NCBI GenBank assembly: GCA_037132075.1
Contig: JBAXPV010000019.1
Span: forward strand, 1-64,000
DNA: 64,000 nt
Direction of reading: 5' to 3'
From: JBAXPV01 sp037132075
GTDB lineage: Bacteria > Bacteroidota > Bacteroidia > Bacteroidales > CAIXZF01
Below are positions 49,487 to 58,725 of this stretch, piece after piece. Both the position numbers and the translations under genes were made by a program. The notes under the pieces were generated by a model, which ran no database searches, had not been told where the DNA came from, and saw nothing but the letters and a program-made list of their open reading frames with translations. Each line of letters opens with the position of its first letter. Positions within the stretch are counted from its first letter, which is position 1.

Positions 49487-52272
49487 TTTCCTAAACTATT
49501 TTCGGCTGTCTTATTCTTTTTTATTCCGGCCAGGATGTCTTCCGCAGTGATCGGTAATTTGGTGATTCGCACGCCAACTGCATTAAATACTGCATTGGCG
49601 ATAGCTGGTATCACAGGATGAATTGCCCCTTCGCCTGCCTCCTTCGCCCCGAAAGGACCTTCCGGGTCGATTGTTTCGATGATGTTGGCATGGATATCCG
49701 GGGTATCCAGGGTGGTCGGGATTTTATACTCCAAAAAGTTGTTGTTGAACAACAAGCCTTTGTAATAAGTCATCTGTTCGCTTATTGCTTGTCCGGTTCC
49801 CATATGCCACGAGCCTTCCAGCTGTCCTTCGACAGCCAGCGGATTTAAGGCTTTTCCACAGTCATGGGCACCCCAGACATTCAGCACTTTCACATAGCCG
49901 GTTTCTGAATCAACATCGACTTCTGCAACCACCGCTCCGAAGGAATAAGAAGGACTTAATCCCGCACCGGCACCTTTGAAATCTCCGCCGAGTTTCGGGG
50001 AGATATACTTTCCGCTCACATTGACTGCTCCTCGTTTTGCCGTTAAGATGTCAACGACTTCCATCCAGGAAAGATCCAATGACTTGTCGTTGGTGAAAAC
50101 CCTGTTTTGCTGGAAATTTAACTCTTCAGGATTTACGTCTTGTTTTTTCAGAAGCGCTTCAATAATCTCTTTCCTGAGGTTCTCCGCAGCATCTTTTGCC
50201 GCATTGCCTGCCATGAAGGTCACGCGGCTGGAGTAACTCCCAAAGTCGACAGGTGTGAGTAAAGTATCTGCAGCCAGTACAAATATTTTATCCATCCCAA
50301 TGCCGAGGACTTCAGAAACGACGATAGCAAGCATGGTATCGCTGCCCTGCCCGATGTCGCTGGAGCCTGAAGTGACCAGGATTCTGCCGTCAAAGTCGAG
50401 TTTGAGGTGAACTACCGACTGTGGTAACTCATTCCAGATGATAGGCAGTGCGCTGCCACTGATAAAGAAGCCACAGGCCACGCCCAGTCCCTTGCCGTTA
50501 TGCATTTTTCCGAATCGCTCGCTCCACTGTGATTGTTCCATCACCTTTTGCAGGGATTCACGGCTTCCATTGGAGGTGATGCGGTACTGACCAACGGTGA
50601 GGGTGTTGGAATCCAGGAAATTCTTCATCCGCAACGCACAAGGATCCATCTGTATTTTATGGGCAAAGTCATCGATCATGCTTTCCACGGCAAAACGGGA
50701 ATTTACAGCCCCATGGCCACGCATCGCACCGCACTGCGGTTTGTTGGTATAGGCACGATAGGTCCTGAATCCAAAATTATCAAGCTTATAAGGTGCCTGG
50801 AGCAAGACACCGTTGTAATAAGAAGTTACCACGCCAAAACTGCCGTATGCCCCGCCATCAATGGCAATATCGGCATCCAGCACCTTGATGATTCCATCGC
50901 GGGAGAAACCCATTTCGACAGTCATCCGGGATGGATGACGGCCATGATTCGTGAGAAATACCTCCTCACGTGTCAGTCTGACCTTAACGGGTCTTCCCAG
51001 TTTACGGGAGATATGTGAGACAATAATTTCATGAGGAAAGGGATCACTTTTCCCGCCGAACCCGCCACCCAGGTATGGTTTTATAACACGAACCCGGCTT
51101 AGCGGGACCTCCATCACCTTCGCAAGTGCCCGATGCAGGTAATGTGGGACCTGGGTTGCCGTAATGATTGTCAGTCCGTTCTCATCCCACCAGGCGGTGG
51201 CAGCATGTGGCTCAGTAAATCCGTGGTTTACGCCCTCAAACTCAAAAGACATTTTCGAGGTGATGTCAGCCTCTTTCAGGCCTTGTTGCTGGTCGCCAAA
51301 ACGCAATTCGGCTTTTTTATGAATGTTGTTGTTGAACTTGCCATAGTCATGGATCTTCTCATGTTCCCCCACATCATTCAGTGAATCATCCAGATTCAGG
51401 AATTCCTTGATCGGGGTATATGTTACCTTGATAAGCTTACAGGCAGCATCAGCAATATCTTCTGTGTCAGCAGCGACTGCTGCTACGATTTCGCCGATAT
51501 AGCGAACCTTGCCTACGGCCATGGCTGTCTCATCCTGCGAAATAGGAAGAACGCCAAATTTCTCAGGGATTTCCACGCCTGTTGCCACATAATGTACCCC
51601 CGGCAGCTTCAGGGCTTCCCGGATGTCAATTTCTTCAATTCTGGCATGAGCATGGATGCTGCGCAGGAATTTGCAATGAAGGGCATTTTTCGTGACGATA
51701 TCATCAGCATATTCGGCAGTGCCTCTTACTTTCTTCTCAGCCTCAATATAGGGTCGGGGTGTGCCTACGGCTCCGGTCTCATTTTTAGGAAGGCTTTGTA
51801 TATCAAGTGCATATTCAGCCACAGCGTCAATCACTTTTTTATAACCAGTGCAGCGGCAGAGGTTTCCCGAAAGGCCTTCTTTTATTTGCTGCATCAGGAC
51901 TCCTGACCCATGTTCCAGGTTGAGGGTGGGGGCGAGGCTCAGGGCAGTCATGACCATTCCCGGGGTACAAAACCCGCATTGAATGGCTCCTTTTTCTACG
52001 AATTTCTCTTGTAACTTATGGAGTTTCCCTTCTTTTGCCAGGGCTTCGATGGTGGTGATTTCTGCCTTGTCGCAACGTACGGCAGGCGTGATACAACTGA
52101 GCGTAGCCTTGTCGTTTACCAGTACAGTACAAGCCCCGCAACTACCCTGTTCGCAACCTACTTTTGTACCTGTCAATCCAGCTTTTTCGCGAATGACATG
52201 AGACAGCATTTCATGCTCGTCTACGAGAAGATCATATGGGCGACCATTAATATTTAATACTATTTGTTGCAT
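49483..52272 (-). CDS. 4-Hydroxybenzoyl-CoA reductase fused gamma-alpha subunit (HcrC-HcrA)
   Basis: 929 residues, equal to the sum of a ~160-residue HcrC and a ~770-residue HcrA. The N-terminal part has two [2Fe-2S] clusters: Cys40, 45, 48, 60 and Cys99, 102, 139, 141. A short linker (PKNETGAVGTPRP) leads to the molybdopterin subunit: KVRGTAEYADDIVTKNALHC, PYLGGGFGGKSDPF, RGHGAVNSRFAVES, SSDIGQGSDTM, and the active-site Glu in GPFGAKEAGEGA. Together with HcrB it forms the Mo enzyme reducing 4-hydroxybenzoyl-CoA. In known HcrABC systems these are separate genes; fusion resembles some xanthine dehydrogenase relatives. The HcrB loop makes the dehydroxylating function the best reading. Confidence 0.9.
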   Translation of the reverse strand: MQQIVLNINGRPYDLLVDEHEMLSHVIREKAGLTGTKVGCEQGSCGACTVLVNDKATLSCITPAVRCDKAEITTIEALAKEGKLHKLQEKFVEKGAIQCGFCTPGMVMTALSLAPTLNLEHGSGVLMQQIKEGLSGNLCRCTGYKKVIDAVAEYALDIQSLPKNETGAVGTPRPYIEAEKKVRGTAEYADDIVTKNALHCKFLRSIHAHARIEEIDIREALKLPGVHYVATGVEIPEKFGVLPISQDETAMAVGKVRYIGEIVAAVAADTEDIADAACKLIKVTYTPIKEFLNLDDSLNDVGEHEKIHDYGKFNNNIHKKAELRFGDQQQGLKEADITSKMSFEFEGVNHGFTEPHAATAWWDENGLTIITATQVPHYLHRALAKVMEVPLSRVRVIKPYLGGGFGGKSDPFPHEIIVSHISRKLGRPVKVRLTREEVFLTNHGRHPSRMTVEMGFSRDGIIKVLDADIAIDGGAYGSFGVVTSYYNGVLLQAPYKLDNFGFRTYRAYTNKPQCGAMRGHGAVNSRFAVESMIDDFAHKIQMDPCALRMKNFLDSNTLTVGQYRITSNGSRESLQKVMEQSQWSERFGKMHNGKGLGVACGFFISGSALPIIWNELPQSVVHLKLDFDGRILVTSGSSDIGQGSDTMLAIVVSEVLGIGMDKIFVLAADTLLTPVDFGSYSSRVTFMAGNAAKDAAENLRKEIIEALLKKQDVNPEELNFQQNRVFTNDKSLDLSWMEVVDILTAKRGAVNVSGKYISPKLGGDFKGAGAGLSPSYSFGAVVAEVDVDSETGYVKVLNVWGAHDCGKALNPLAVEGQLEGSWHMGTGQAISEQMTYYKGLLFNNNFLEYKIPTTLDTPDIHANIIETIDPEGPFGAKEAGEGAIHPVIPAIANAVFNAVGVRITKLPITAEDILAGIKKNKTAENSLGK

Positions 52273-52339
52273 TCCGGGTTCAATAAAATTTTTTAACCAC
52301 TATAGACACATAGGTCACAAAAGAATCAATCAATGTGTT

Positions 52340-53116
52340 TTATTTGCCTATTGTGGTGGTATTTTTTTCTTTAATCAATTTAGCGATAATGCTGATGGCG
52401 ATTTCATCGGCTGATTCAGCGTGAATTTCAAGGCCAATGGGCATATCCACCTGGTTTAATTCTTCCTCTGTTGCTGTTTCTGCTGATAAGAACATTTCCC
52501 TGGTTTTCGCAATCTTATTAGAACTGCCAATCATCCCGAGATAAGTATGCGGTTTGTGGATACAATATGCCAGGATTTGCCTGTCGTGGGCATGATCGTG
52601 GGTAGCAATTATAATATAAGAATCCGCATCGAATGCCAGGGAAGGAAGCACTTCTTCATATTCTCCGCAAATCTTTTGAAAGCTGGTTTCCGGAATGCCT
52701 TCAAAGATCTCTGCCCGAGAATCTACCAGGAAAAGCTCAAAATCCAGGTCAGCAAGATGTTTCACCATTGCTTTACCCACATGGCCACCGCCAAAAATGA
52801 ATAATTTTTTCTTTGCCATAAGGGGTTCAATAAAGATTTCGACCCTGCCTCCGCAACACATCTGCAACTGTGTGAGCAATTCATGTTTATAGAACTGAGG
52901 CGTTTTTGTCCTGATCACTTCAATCGCTTCTTCAATAGTCTTTTGTTCGAGCTTTCCACCACCAATACTTCCAAAGATCTTCCCGTTTTCCCAAACAATC
53001 ATCTTAGCCCCGGCCTTTAAAGGGGTGGAGCCTTTGGTGTCGACAATAGTGCATAAAGCAGCCTTTTGTGAGGTCCGGATGATCTCGGCAATAATGTTGT
53101 AAAGGCGGTCCATCAT
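52340..53116 (-). CDS. xdhC: XdhC-family molybdenum cofactor insertion protein
   Basis: 258 residues. The N-terminal XdhC/CoxI domain has TIVDTKGSTPLKAGAKMIV, GSIGGGKLEQKTIEEA and MCCGGRVEIFIEPL. The C-terminal Rossmann domain has KLFIFGGGHVGKAMVKHLAD, YIIIATHDHAHDRQIL and YLGMIGSSNKIAKTR. XdhC proteins sulfurate and deliver molybdenum cofactor to xanthine-oxidase-type enzymes. Its place between mocA and the hcr genes suggests service to 4-hydroxybenzoyl-CoA reductase. ATGA overlap with mocA upstream; 67 bp to the fused hcr gene. Confidence 0.93.
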   Translation of the reverse strand: MMDRLYNIIAEIIRTSQKAALCTIVDTKGSTPLKAGAKMIVWENGKIFGSIGGGKLEQKTIEEAIEVIRTKTPQFYKHELLTQLQMCCGGRVEIFIEPLMAKKKLFIFGGGHVGKAMVKHLADLDFELFLVDSRAEIFEGIPETSFQKICGEYEEVLPSLAFDADSYIIIATHDHAHDRQILAYCIHKPHTYLGMIGSSNKIAKTREMFLSAETATEEELNQVDMPIGLEIHAESADEIAISIIAKLIKEKNTTTIGK

Positions 53117-53721
53117 TCAGCCTTGTGAGATTTGTTTTCCTCAAAATCCTGAGGGTCGTTGATATTGATAAGGATGTCAGTGCGATTCAGTTCGACCTTT
53201 TTACAGGGCCATCCTTCCAATACCGATTTCAAATTTGCATCGTTTACAGGAAATTTGCTTAGTTGTAGTATCATCATTTTTGGGAGGAGAACAGGATGAC
53301 CTCCCTTGCCATTATTGCGGGGAGAAATCCATTCCTCTTCACTGCGTTTCAGGTAGATTTCATTCAGGATTTCCTCATCAATAAATGGATTGTCTACATT
53401 TTGCAGAAAGCAAAAGTCAGCGGTGAGAATATGCTGAAATCCAAGCTTCACAGAGTAAAAGCGTTCAAATTCCAGGTGTTCATTCTTAACGAATGTCACA
53501 TGCTTTTTTAATTCTTCCGGACAAACATATTCCTTTTCAAGCGCTTCATTCAATACAACAACAACTTCATCACAACCCCAGCTTAGGTAAGTCATGAGGA
53601 GTTTATTGAGAAATGTTATCTCATCATTGAAAGGCAGAAGTGCCTTCAATGCTTGCATCCTTGATGAACGGCCGGCTGCGAGAATCACGGCACCAATTTT
53701 AGGCGGGATCATGGGGATCAT
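53113..53721 (-). CDS. MocA-like molybdenum cofactor cytidylyltransferase
   Basis: 202 residues of the MobA/MocA nucleotidyltransferase fold: signature VILAAGRSSRMQALKALLPF, NVDNPFIDEEIL (metal-binding Asp region) and NGKGGHPVLLPKMM. MocA-type enzymes convert molybdopterin to the cytosine dinucleotide form used by xanthine-oxidase-family proteins such as 4-hydroxybenzoyl-CoA reductase. Overlaps by 4 bp both with gcdH upstream and xdhC downstream, showing tight coupling. A MobA (guanylyl) function is less likely beside xdhC. Confidence 0.88.
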   Translation of the reverse strand: MIPMIPPKIGAVILAAGRSSRMQALKALLPFNDEITFLNKLLMTYLSWGCDEVVVVLNEALEKEYVCPEELKKHVTFVKNEHLEFERFYSVKLGFQHILTADFCFLQNVDNPFIDEEILNEIYLKRSEEEWISPRNNGKGGHPVLLPKMMILQLSKFPVNDANLKSVLEGWPCKKVELNRTDILININDPQDFEENKSHKAE

Positions 53722-54896
53722 GAAAATGCACTTTCGCCGGTGATATCTGCCCCGGTGATCAGCAGGTGAATGTCGTGTGTTCCTTCATAGGTGATCACAG
53801 ATTCGAGGTTCATCATATGACGCATCATGGGAAAATCGCCTGAAATACCCATTGCGCCTAAGATCTGCCGTGATTCACGTGCAATATTCAATGCCATTGC
53901 GACATTATTACGTTTGGCCATGGAGATCTGTGCCGGCGTAGCCCTGTCGTCATTTCTTAAAACCCCAAGGCGCCAGGTAAGAAGTTGTGCTTTGGTGATT
54001 TCTGTCAGCATCTCTGCCAGTTTCTTTTGGGTAAGTTGAAACCCTGCAATAGGTCTGCCGAATTGTATTCTTTCCTTGGAATATTGAAGTGCAGTGTCAT
54101 AACAATCCATCGCGGCGCCAATGACCCCCCAGGCAATGCCATAACGTGCAGAGCTCAGGCAGGTGAGCGGTCCTTTCAAACCTTTAATATCAGGGAATAG
54201 ATTTTCTTTTGGGACTTTGACATTGTCAAAAACGAGCTCTCCGGTGGAAGATGAACGTAAAGACCATTTCTTATGAGTCTCAGGGGTGGTGAATCCTTCC
54301 ATGCCACGCTCTACAACTATGCCACGGACGGTCCCGCTCTCATCTTTTGCCCAAACTACGGCAACATCGCATAATGGGGCATTGGTGATCCACATCTTGG
54401 CGCCGTTCAGCAGGTAGTGATCACCTGCATCAGTGATCCGCGTCAGCATACTGCCGGGGTCTGAGCCATGGTTTGGCTCTGTCAGGCCGAAGGCCCCGAT
54501 CATCTCACCGCTGGCCAATTTTGGCAGGTACTTCATGCGTTGGGCTTCTGTGCCAAACTTATAGATCGGATACATCACCAGTGAAGATTGTACCGAGGCC
54601 AGGGAACGGATGCTGGAGTCGCCTCTTTCGAGCTCCTGCATGATGAGGCCATAGGAGATCTGGTCGAGGCCGGCACCGCCGTAGCGTTCCGGAATGTAAG
54701 GTCCAAAGCCTCCGAGAGCCCCAATTTCTTTCACCACGTGAACCGGGAACTGGTGATTTTGGTTGTATTCGTCGATTTCGGGCATGACCACACGGTTCAC
54801 CCAGTCGCGCACAGAGCCCCGGATCAGCTTGTGTTCGTCACTATAGAGTTCATCGACCTGGTAATAATCGGGTGCGTTATATTTGTTTGTTGCCAT
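53718..54896 (-). CDS. gcdH: Glutaryl-CoA dehydrogenase, decarboxylating type
   Basis: 392 residues of the acyl-CoA dehydrogenase family. IGAFGLTEPNHGSDPGSM and KMWITNAPLCDVAVVWAK are FAD/substrate motifs; RIQFGRPIAGFQLTQKKLAEM follows. The catalytic Glu lies in VITYEGTHDIHLLITG. The Tyr just before it and the E-R-x5-R pattern in ELERGDSSIRSLASVQSSLV match residues of decarboxylating enzymes such as human GCDH (Glu87, Arg94, Tyr369 as I recall), whereas the non-decarboxylating form differs there. It converts glutaryl-CoA to crotonyl-CoA and CO2, the step after ring-derived 3-hydroxypimeloyl-CoA is shortened. Confidence 0.93.
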   Translation of the reverse strand: MATNKYNAPDYYQVDELYSDEHKLIRGSVRDWVNRVVMPEIDEYNQNHQFPVHVVKEIGALGGFGPYIPERYGGAGLDQISYGLIMQELERGDSSIRSLASVQSSLVMYPIYKFGTEAQRMKYLPKLASGEMIGAFGLTEPNHGSDPGSMLTRITDAGDHYLLNGAKMWITNAPLCDVAVVWAKDESGTVRGIVVERGMEGFTTPETHKKWSLRSSSTGELVFDNVKVPKENLFPDIKGLKGPLTCLSSARYGIAWGVIGAAMDCYDTALQYSKERIQFGRPIAGFQLTQKKLAEMLTEITKAQLLTWRLGVLRNDDRATPAQISMAKRNNVAMALNIARESRQILGAMGISGDFPMMRHMMNLESVITYEGTHDIHLLITGADITGESAFS

Positions 54897-54920
54897 TCGC
54901 GTTAAAAGCTTGTGTTTATA

Positions 54921-57386
54921 TTAATCTTTGTAAAGATGAAGATAGTTATTTTCCCAACCCGGTAAATTTCCCCTCACGCTGAGATCCAGGGCAGGGTTGT
55001 GGCCTCCCATATTCAGAAGCCGCAACAAACCAGTCGAAATGTAAGGATTTTTTTCCGGGTTGAAGGTTTCCCCGCACTCTTTCGTCAGCCGCTCATCGTT
55101 GCAGCCTTCGAGGAAAGCATTCTTTTTCTGTTGGTTATATAATGCCATGGCATAAGGAACTGCATATTTCTGCTTTAGCCTGGCTACTTCGAAAGCTCGT
55201 TCCAGAAGCTCATATTCGTCTTCGGCGATGCCATTTGACAAGCCCAAAGTATAGGCACGTTCTGCAGTAAGACCCTGGGTGAAGAGTTCATCGATGAGAG
55301 AATCCCCGAATCCCAGTCGTACCAATTCCTGAACCGCACCAAAACCGCCCAATATGGCGTATTCTATCTCGGGTTGGTTGTAGTTTTTCTTGATACGATA
55401 GACATTTTTCCTCGACAGCGAATCGAATTCAACACCTTTGAGAACTACGTCAAACCGTTGATTCAGGAAATAGGTGAACTCAGCACCGCCACCCCATTTT
55501 TCCCCGAAGACCCCAACGGTCCAAACAGGCATTTCCTGGATGAAGCGGAAAAGTTTCATGCCAGCTTTCGTAAACCAGGAAGCATCTTCTTCTCCCAAAA
55601 ACTGGTATCCTTTTTTAGCATCGAACCAGCCTTTGTTGAATTGGCGGGCATCAGCGCCTAACATCCGCATTCCGGTCCCTGAAGCTGTGAAGAAGAGAGC
55701 TCCGAGTTGTCCTTTTTCATATAAATCCATCGAAACGCCAATCGCATGATCGAGCTGGTCGAGGGTATTTTTATTCCAGACATTGCCGCGTAAGGGATTG
55801 TCGAAAATGATCGAAGCCACCCGGTCTTTCTTTGTCGGGTAAACATAGCGCAGATCGCTGTAATAGGGATCTAGTTCTCCTGTGGTGACATTTCGTTGAC
55901 TCACAGCGGTATGATAAATCCTCCCATATCCCAGCAAATTGGCCCAGCCCTTTTTCTTCATGTCAAATAACAAACTTGGCTTGCCTGTTCGTGGACCTGT
56001 CTTTCCATCAATGTCGAACAAGCCACTACGGTCAGAATTCTCAGAAGCAGCCTTTTTAACCAAAGCAACAAAACCGTCGATGCCAAAATGATTCAGAAAG
56101 CCATCAATGATCTCGATCAGTCCATGTTTAAACCGCAGTCCAACTTTAGAAGAGGTGTTCACATCTGCTACTGTGCAATGATTGTCCTGGATGAGGTCAA
56201 GTGCATATAACATAATTGGAATCACGTACCTGCGGAACGACAGCCCTCCTTTATCTTCTGACTCTGCGATTTTAATCAGGCCATCAATGCTCTTTATGGC
56301 TGAAGTCCTGTGATCCATGGCAGCAGCTTCGGCCAATGACCAGTAATCCCTGCTGTTGATTTCAAGAATGTCAACATAGGTTTTTTTGGCCGGGTCATAT
56401 ACCTGTGTTGCCTTCTCTCGATTCGCCGGTCCTGTCCATTTAAAAAAGCCTTCTTTCTCTTTACTGTTGACTCCGATCTTTCCCGATTTCTCCAGGTCTT
56501 CAATCCACTGTGGGTAATGACGATTTTCCTGGTTATAAACAATTCTGAGACGGTCATCAGCCGGGAGAGCCTTACCCATATGACGGGCACATTCGGTATA
56601 GGGCATATGCCCGGTGCGGTCAAGAACTTCGAAAGGATTTGCCGTGAGTAAAGCAAAAACCTGTGGCAATTCCACCAGGTCCTGCCCACATTTGACATCC
56701 CAGCTGATAATAGCGCCCATTCCTTCGAAGAGCGGGTCTGCCACATAGCCGTGATGGTCATTGCGCAGGGCAATTACCTTTTTCTCCAGGATCTGCTCGG
56801 CAAAGGCAACGGCAGCAATGAAACTCTCTTCCGTGGCATATTTCCCTTTCATTACGTCGAATAAGCGGTTGGCATGAAAAGGAAAATATCCGTGCCCGGT
56901 GAGAAATTTATCCCGTAAATAACCATCGCTGAAAAGAATGGCGAGCTCTTCTGTCGTGTGTGAAGAAGTATTGGAAAATACAAAAATCAGCTTTGACTGG
57001 TCAACATATTTCTCTATATTCTTAAAGATGATTTCTTTCACATCCAGCCGCTCTGTTGCTACTTCCCAGATGATCTCTGCCGCTGCCAGCGCAGCATAGT
57101 CTTTCGTATAGCTAAGCCTTCCGAGGTAAGCAGCAAGCTGTTCTTCGATGATCCTGCCACCTTGCAGCATTTTTGAAAAGTAGTCACCTATTTCGTTTTT
57201 TGCGCGCTCCAGAGCTTGATCAGAGATATCGATACAGATGATCTCATAAGCTGTTTTGTTCAGCAAATCAATGGCGATCCCGATACCCATCGTCCCGGTC
57301 CCGATGAGGGCCACCCTTTTCACCTTATTCAGACGGGCTGACTCTTTTTGTAATGATTTATTTCCAAATGAAAAACAAGTTCCCAT
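54921..57386 (-). CDS. 3-Hydroxyacyl-CoA dehydrogenase/enoyl-CoA hydratase fusion
   Basis: 821 residues. The N-terminal NAD-binding 3-hydroxyacyl-CoA dehydrogenase domain has VALIGTGTMGIGIAIDLLNK, VFSNTSSHTTEELA and FLTGHGYFPFHANRLFDVMKG, with two C-terminal HAD lobes to about residue 500. The crotonase-like domain (about 520-770) has FDNPLRGNVWNKNTLDQLDH and EKWGGGAEFTYFLNQRF. This HAD-then-crotonase order is that of FadN-type proteins, the reverse of FadB/FadJ. It should serve beta-oxidation of 3-hydroxypimeloyl-CoA and crotonyl-CoA. It sits between a thiolase and gcdH genes on the same strand (33 bp and 24 bp gaps). Confidence 0.9.
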   Translation of the reverse strand: MGTCFSFGNKSLQKESARLNKVKRVALIGTGTMGIGIAIDLLNKTAYEIICIDISDQALERAKNEIGDYFSKMLQGGRIIEEQLAAYLGRLSYTKDYAALAAAEIIWEVATERLDVKEIIFKNIEKYVDQSKLIFVFSNTSSHTTEELAILFSDGYLRDKFLTGHGYFPFHANRLFDVMKGKYATEESFIAAVAFAEQILEKKVIALRNDHHGYVADPLFEGMGAIISWDVKCGQDLVELPQVFALLTANPFEVLDRTGHMPYTECARHMGKALPADDRLRIVYNQENRHYPQWIEDLEKSGKIGVNSKEKEGFFKWTGPANREKATQVYDPAKKTYVDILEINSRDYWSLAEAAAMDHRTSAIKSIDGLIKIAESEDKGGLSFRRYVIPIMLYALDLIQDNHCTVADVNTSSKVGLRFKHGLIEIIDGFLNHFGIDGFVALVKKAASENSDRSGLFDIDGKTGPRTGKPSLLFDMKKKGWANLLGYGRIYHTAVSQRNVTTGELDPYYSDLRYVYPTKKDRVASIIFDNPLRGNVWNKNTLDQLDHAIGVSMDLYEKGQLGALFFTASGTGMRMLGADARQFNKGWFDAKKGYQFLGEEDASWFTKAGMKLFRFIQEMPVWTVGVFGEKWGGGAEFTYFLNQRFDVVLKGVEFDSLSRKNVYRIKKNYNQPEIEYAILGGFGAVQELVRLGFGDSLIDELFTQGLTAERAYTLGLSNGIAEDEYELLERAFEVARLKQKYAVPYAMALYNQQKKNAFLEGCNDERLTKECGETFNPEKNPYISTGLLRLLNMGGHNPALDLSVRGNLPGWENNYLHLYKD

Positions 57387-57419
57387 ATTATTTCTATATT
57401 ATTTCTATAAATATCTAAT

Positions 57420-58691
57420 CTATATTATTTCAACGCATACTGCCCCGCCCTGGCCTCCGCCAATGCATGCCGAGGCGATCCCTGTCTTGAGGTTTCTTCG
57501 TTTCAGCTCATACACAAGGTCTGTCGTAACGCGCAATCCTGTCGCTGCAATATTATGTCCCATGGCAACCGCGCCTCCGTTGACATTGGTTTTTTCACGG
57601 GGAAGGCCGAGTTCTTTTTCAACGCCAAGATATTGCGCAGCAAAGGCTTCGTTGATTTCGAACAGATCGACATCCGACTGTTTCATATTCAATTTTGCCA
57701 AGAGCTCACGAATGGCGGGCACAGGACCTTGTCCCATGATTTCAGGATCCACGGTCGAGAACTGATAGCCCTTGATGACAGCCAGGTAAGGGATATTGTT
57801 TTTGTCGGCATAAGCCCTGTCCATCAGCACTGCTGCCGCAGCGCCATCGCTGATCTGACTTGCTGTTCCTGGCGTGACGAGTCCATCAGGTTTCAAAAGC
57901 GGCCTGAGGCTGCCCAGTTCTTCGCGGTCAATGTCATATTTTACGCCTTCATCACGCCAGACACACAATGAATTACCTTTCAGATCCACTGTATCCACCG
58001 TAAAGATCCCCTTCAGGTAGTTATGCTGATCAGAATCCCTGAAGCGGTTCCATTGGTTCTTTTGTGCTTCAATCGCACGTTTGTGACTGAGGAAGGAAAA
58101 GTCATCACAATCCTTACGACTGATGCCGCATTGTTTTCCATACACCTCGGCGGTCTTGGGCATGAGCGTCTTGAATAGATTGTGGTTAAAGCCTTCCATC
58201 AGGTAGTCTTTCATGGGTGCGTCCTCAAACTCCCATACGCTGTCAGGCTTGCGCCTGCCCTGGTGGATGAGGTTGGTCTGCGACATATTCTCCGTGGCAA
58301 AACTGATGATACAATTTGCTTTGTTGTCATTGTCGGCGGTGAGGAGATCGAAGGCATCAGCCATCACCTGGAAGCCGGTGCCGCAGATTCGGAGCGTGGT
58401 TTTGCCGGGTGCCCGACGTAGGTTGTCAGTGTCATGTAACAAATCGGCAACCCTGACGGCGACATTCCTGGGTAAATAAATTTGCTGACTTTGTGAATCA
58501 ATATAGATCATGCCTGCGATCACCTGGTCGATTTTTGTCTTTGCCAGGTCGATCCCGGAACGGAGAATGGCTTCTTTCACAGCCAGAACAGCCAGGTCCT
58601 CTGCTGGCAAATGATTATAATATCCGCCATGCTTCCCGATTGGGGTTCTGGCCGCACTAACAATGACTACTTCTTTAAGATTGTTACTCAT
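57420..58691 (-). CDS. Acetyl-CoA acyltransferase (FadA/FadI-like thiolase)
   Basis: 423 residues from the ATG at 58691 (58703 is an alternative). Thiolase motifs: VVIVSAARTPIGKHGG, nucleophilic Cys in LRICGTGFQVMADA, NVNGGAVAMGHNIAATGLR with the catalytic His, and the second Cys in SACIGGGQGGAV. It pairs with the FadN-like gene immediately downstream and is expected to cleave 3-oxopimeloyl-CoA to glutaryl-CoA and acetyl-CoA. It differs clearly from the second thiolase at 46447, so the two probably act on different chain lengths. Confidence 0.9.
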   Translation of the reverse strand: MSNNLKEVVIVSAARTPIGKHGGYYNHLPAEDLAVLAVKEAILRSGIDLAKTKIDQVIAGMIYIDSQSQQIYLPRNVAVRVADLLHDTDNLRRAPGKTTLRICGTGFQVMADAFDLLTADNDNKANCIISFATENMSQTNLIHQGRRKPDSVWEFEDAPMKDYLMEGFNHNLFKTLMPKTAEVYGKQCGISRKDCDDFSFLSHKRAIEAQKNQWNRFRDSDQHNYLKGIFTVDTVDLKGNSLCVWRDEGVKYDIDREELGSLRPLLKPDGLVTPGTASQISDGAAAAVLMDRAYADKNNIPYLAVIKGYQFSTVDPEIMGQGPVPAIRELLAKLNMKQSDVDLFEINEAFAAQYLGVEKELGLPREKTNVNGGAVAMGHNIAATGLRVTTDLVYELKRRNLKTGIASACIGGGQGGAVCVEII

Positions 58692-58725
58692 CTTCGAATT
58701 CACGTTATAAATTAAAAACCTTTTT

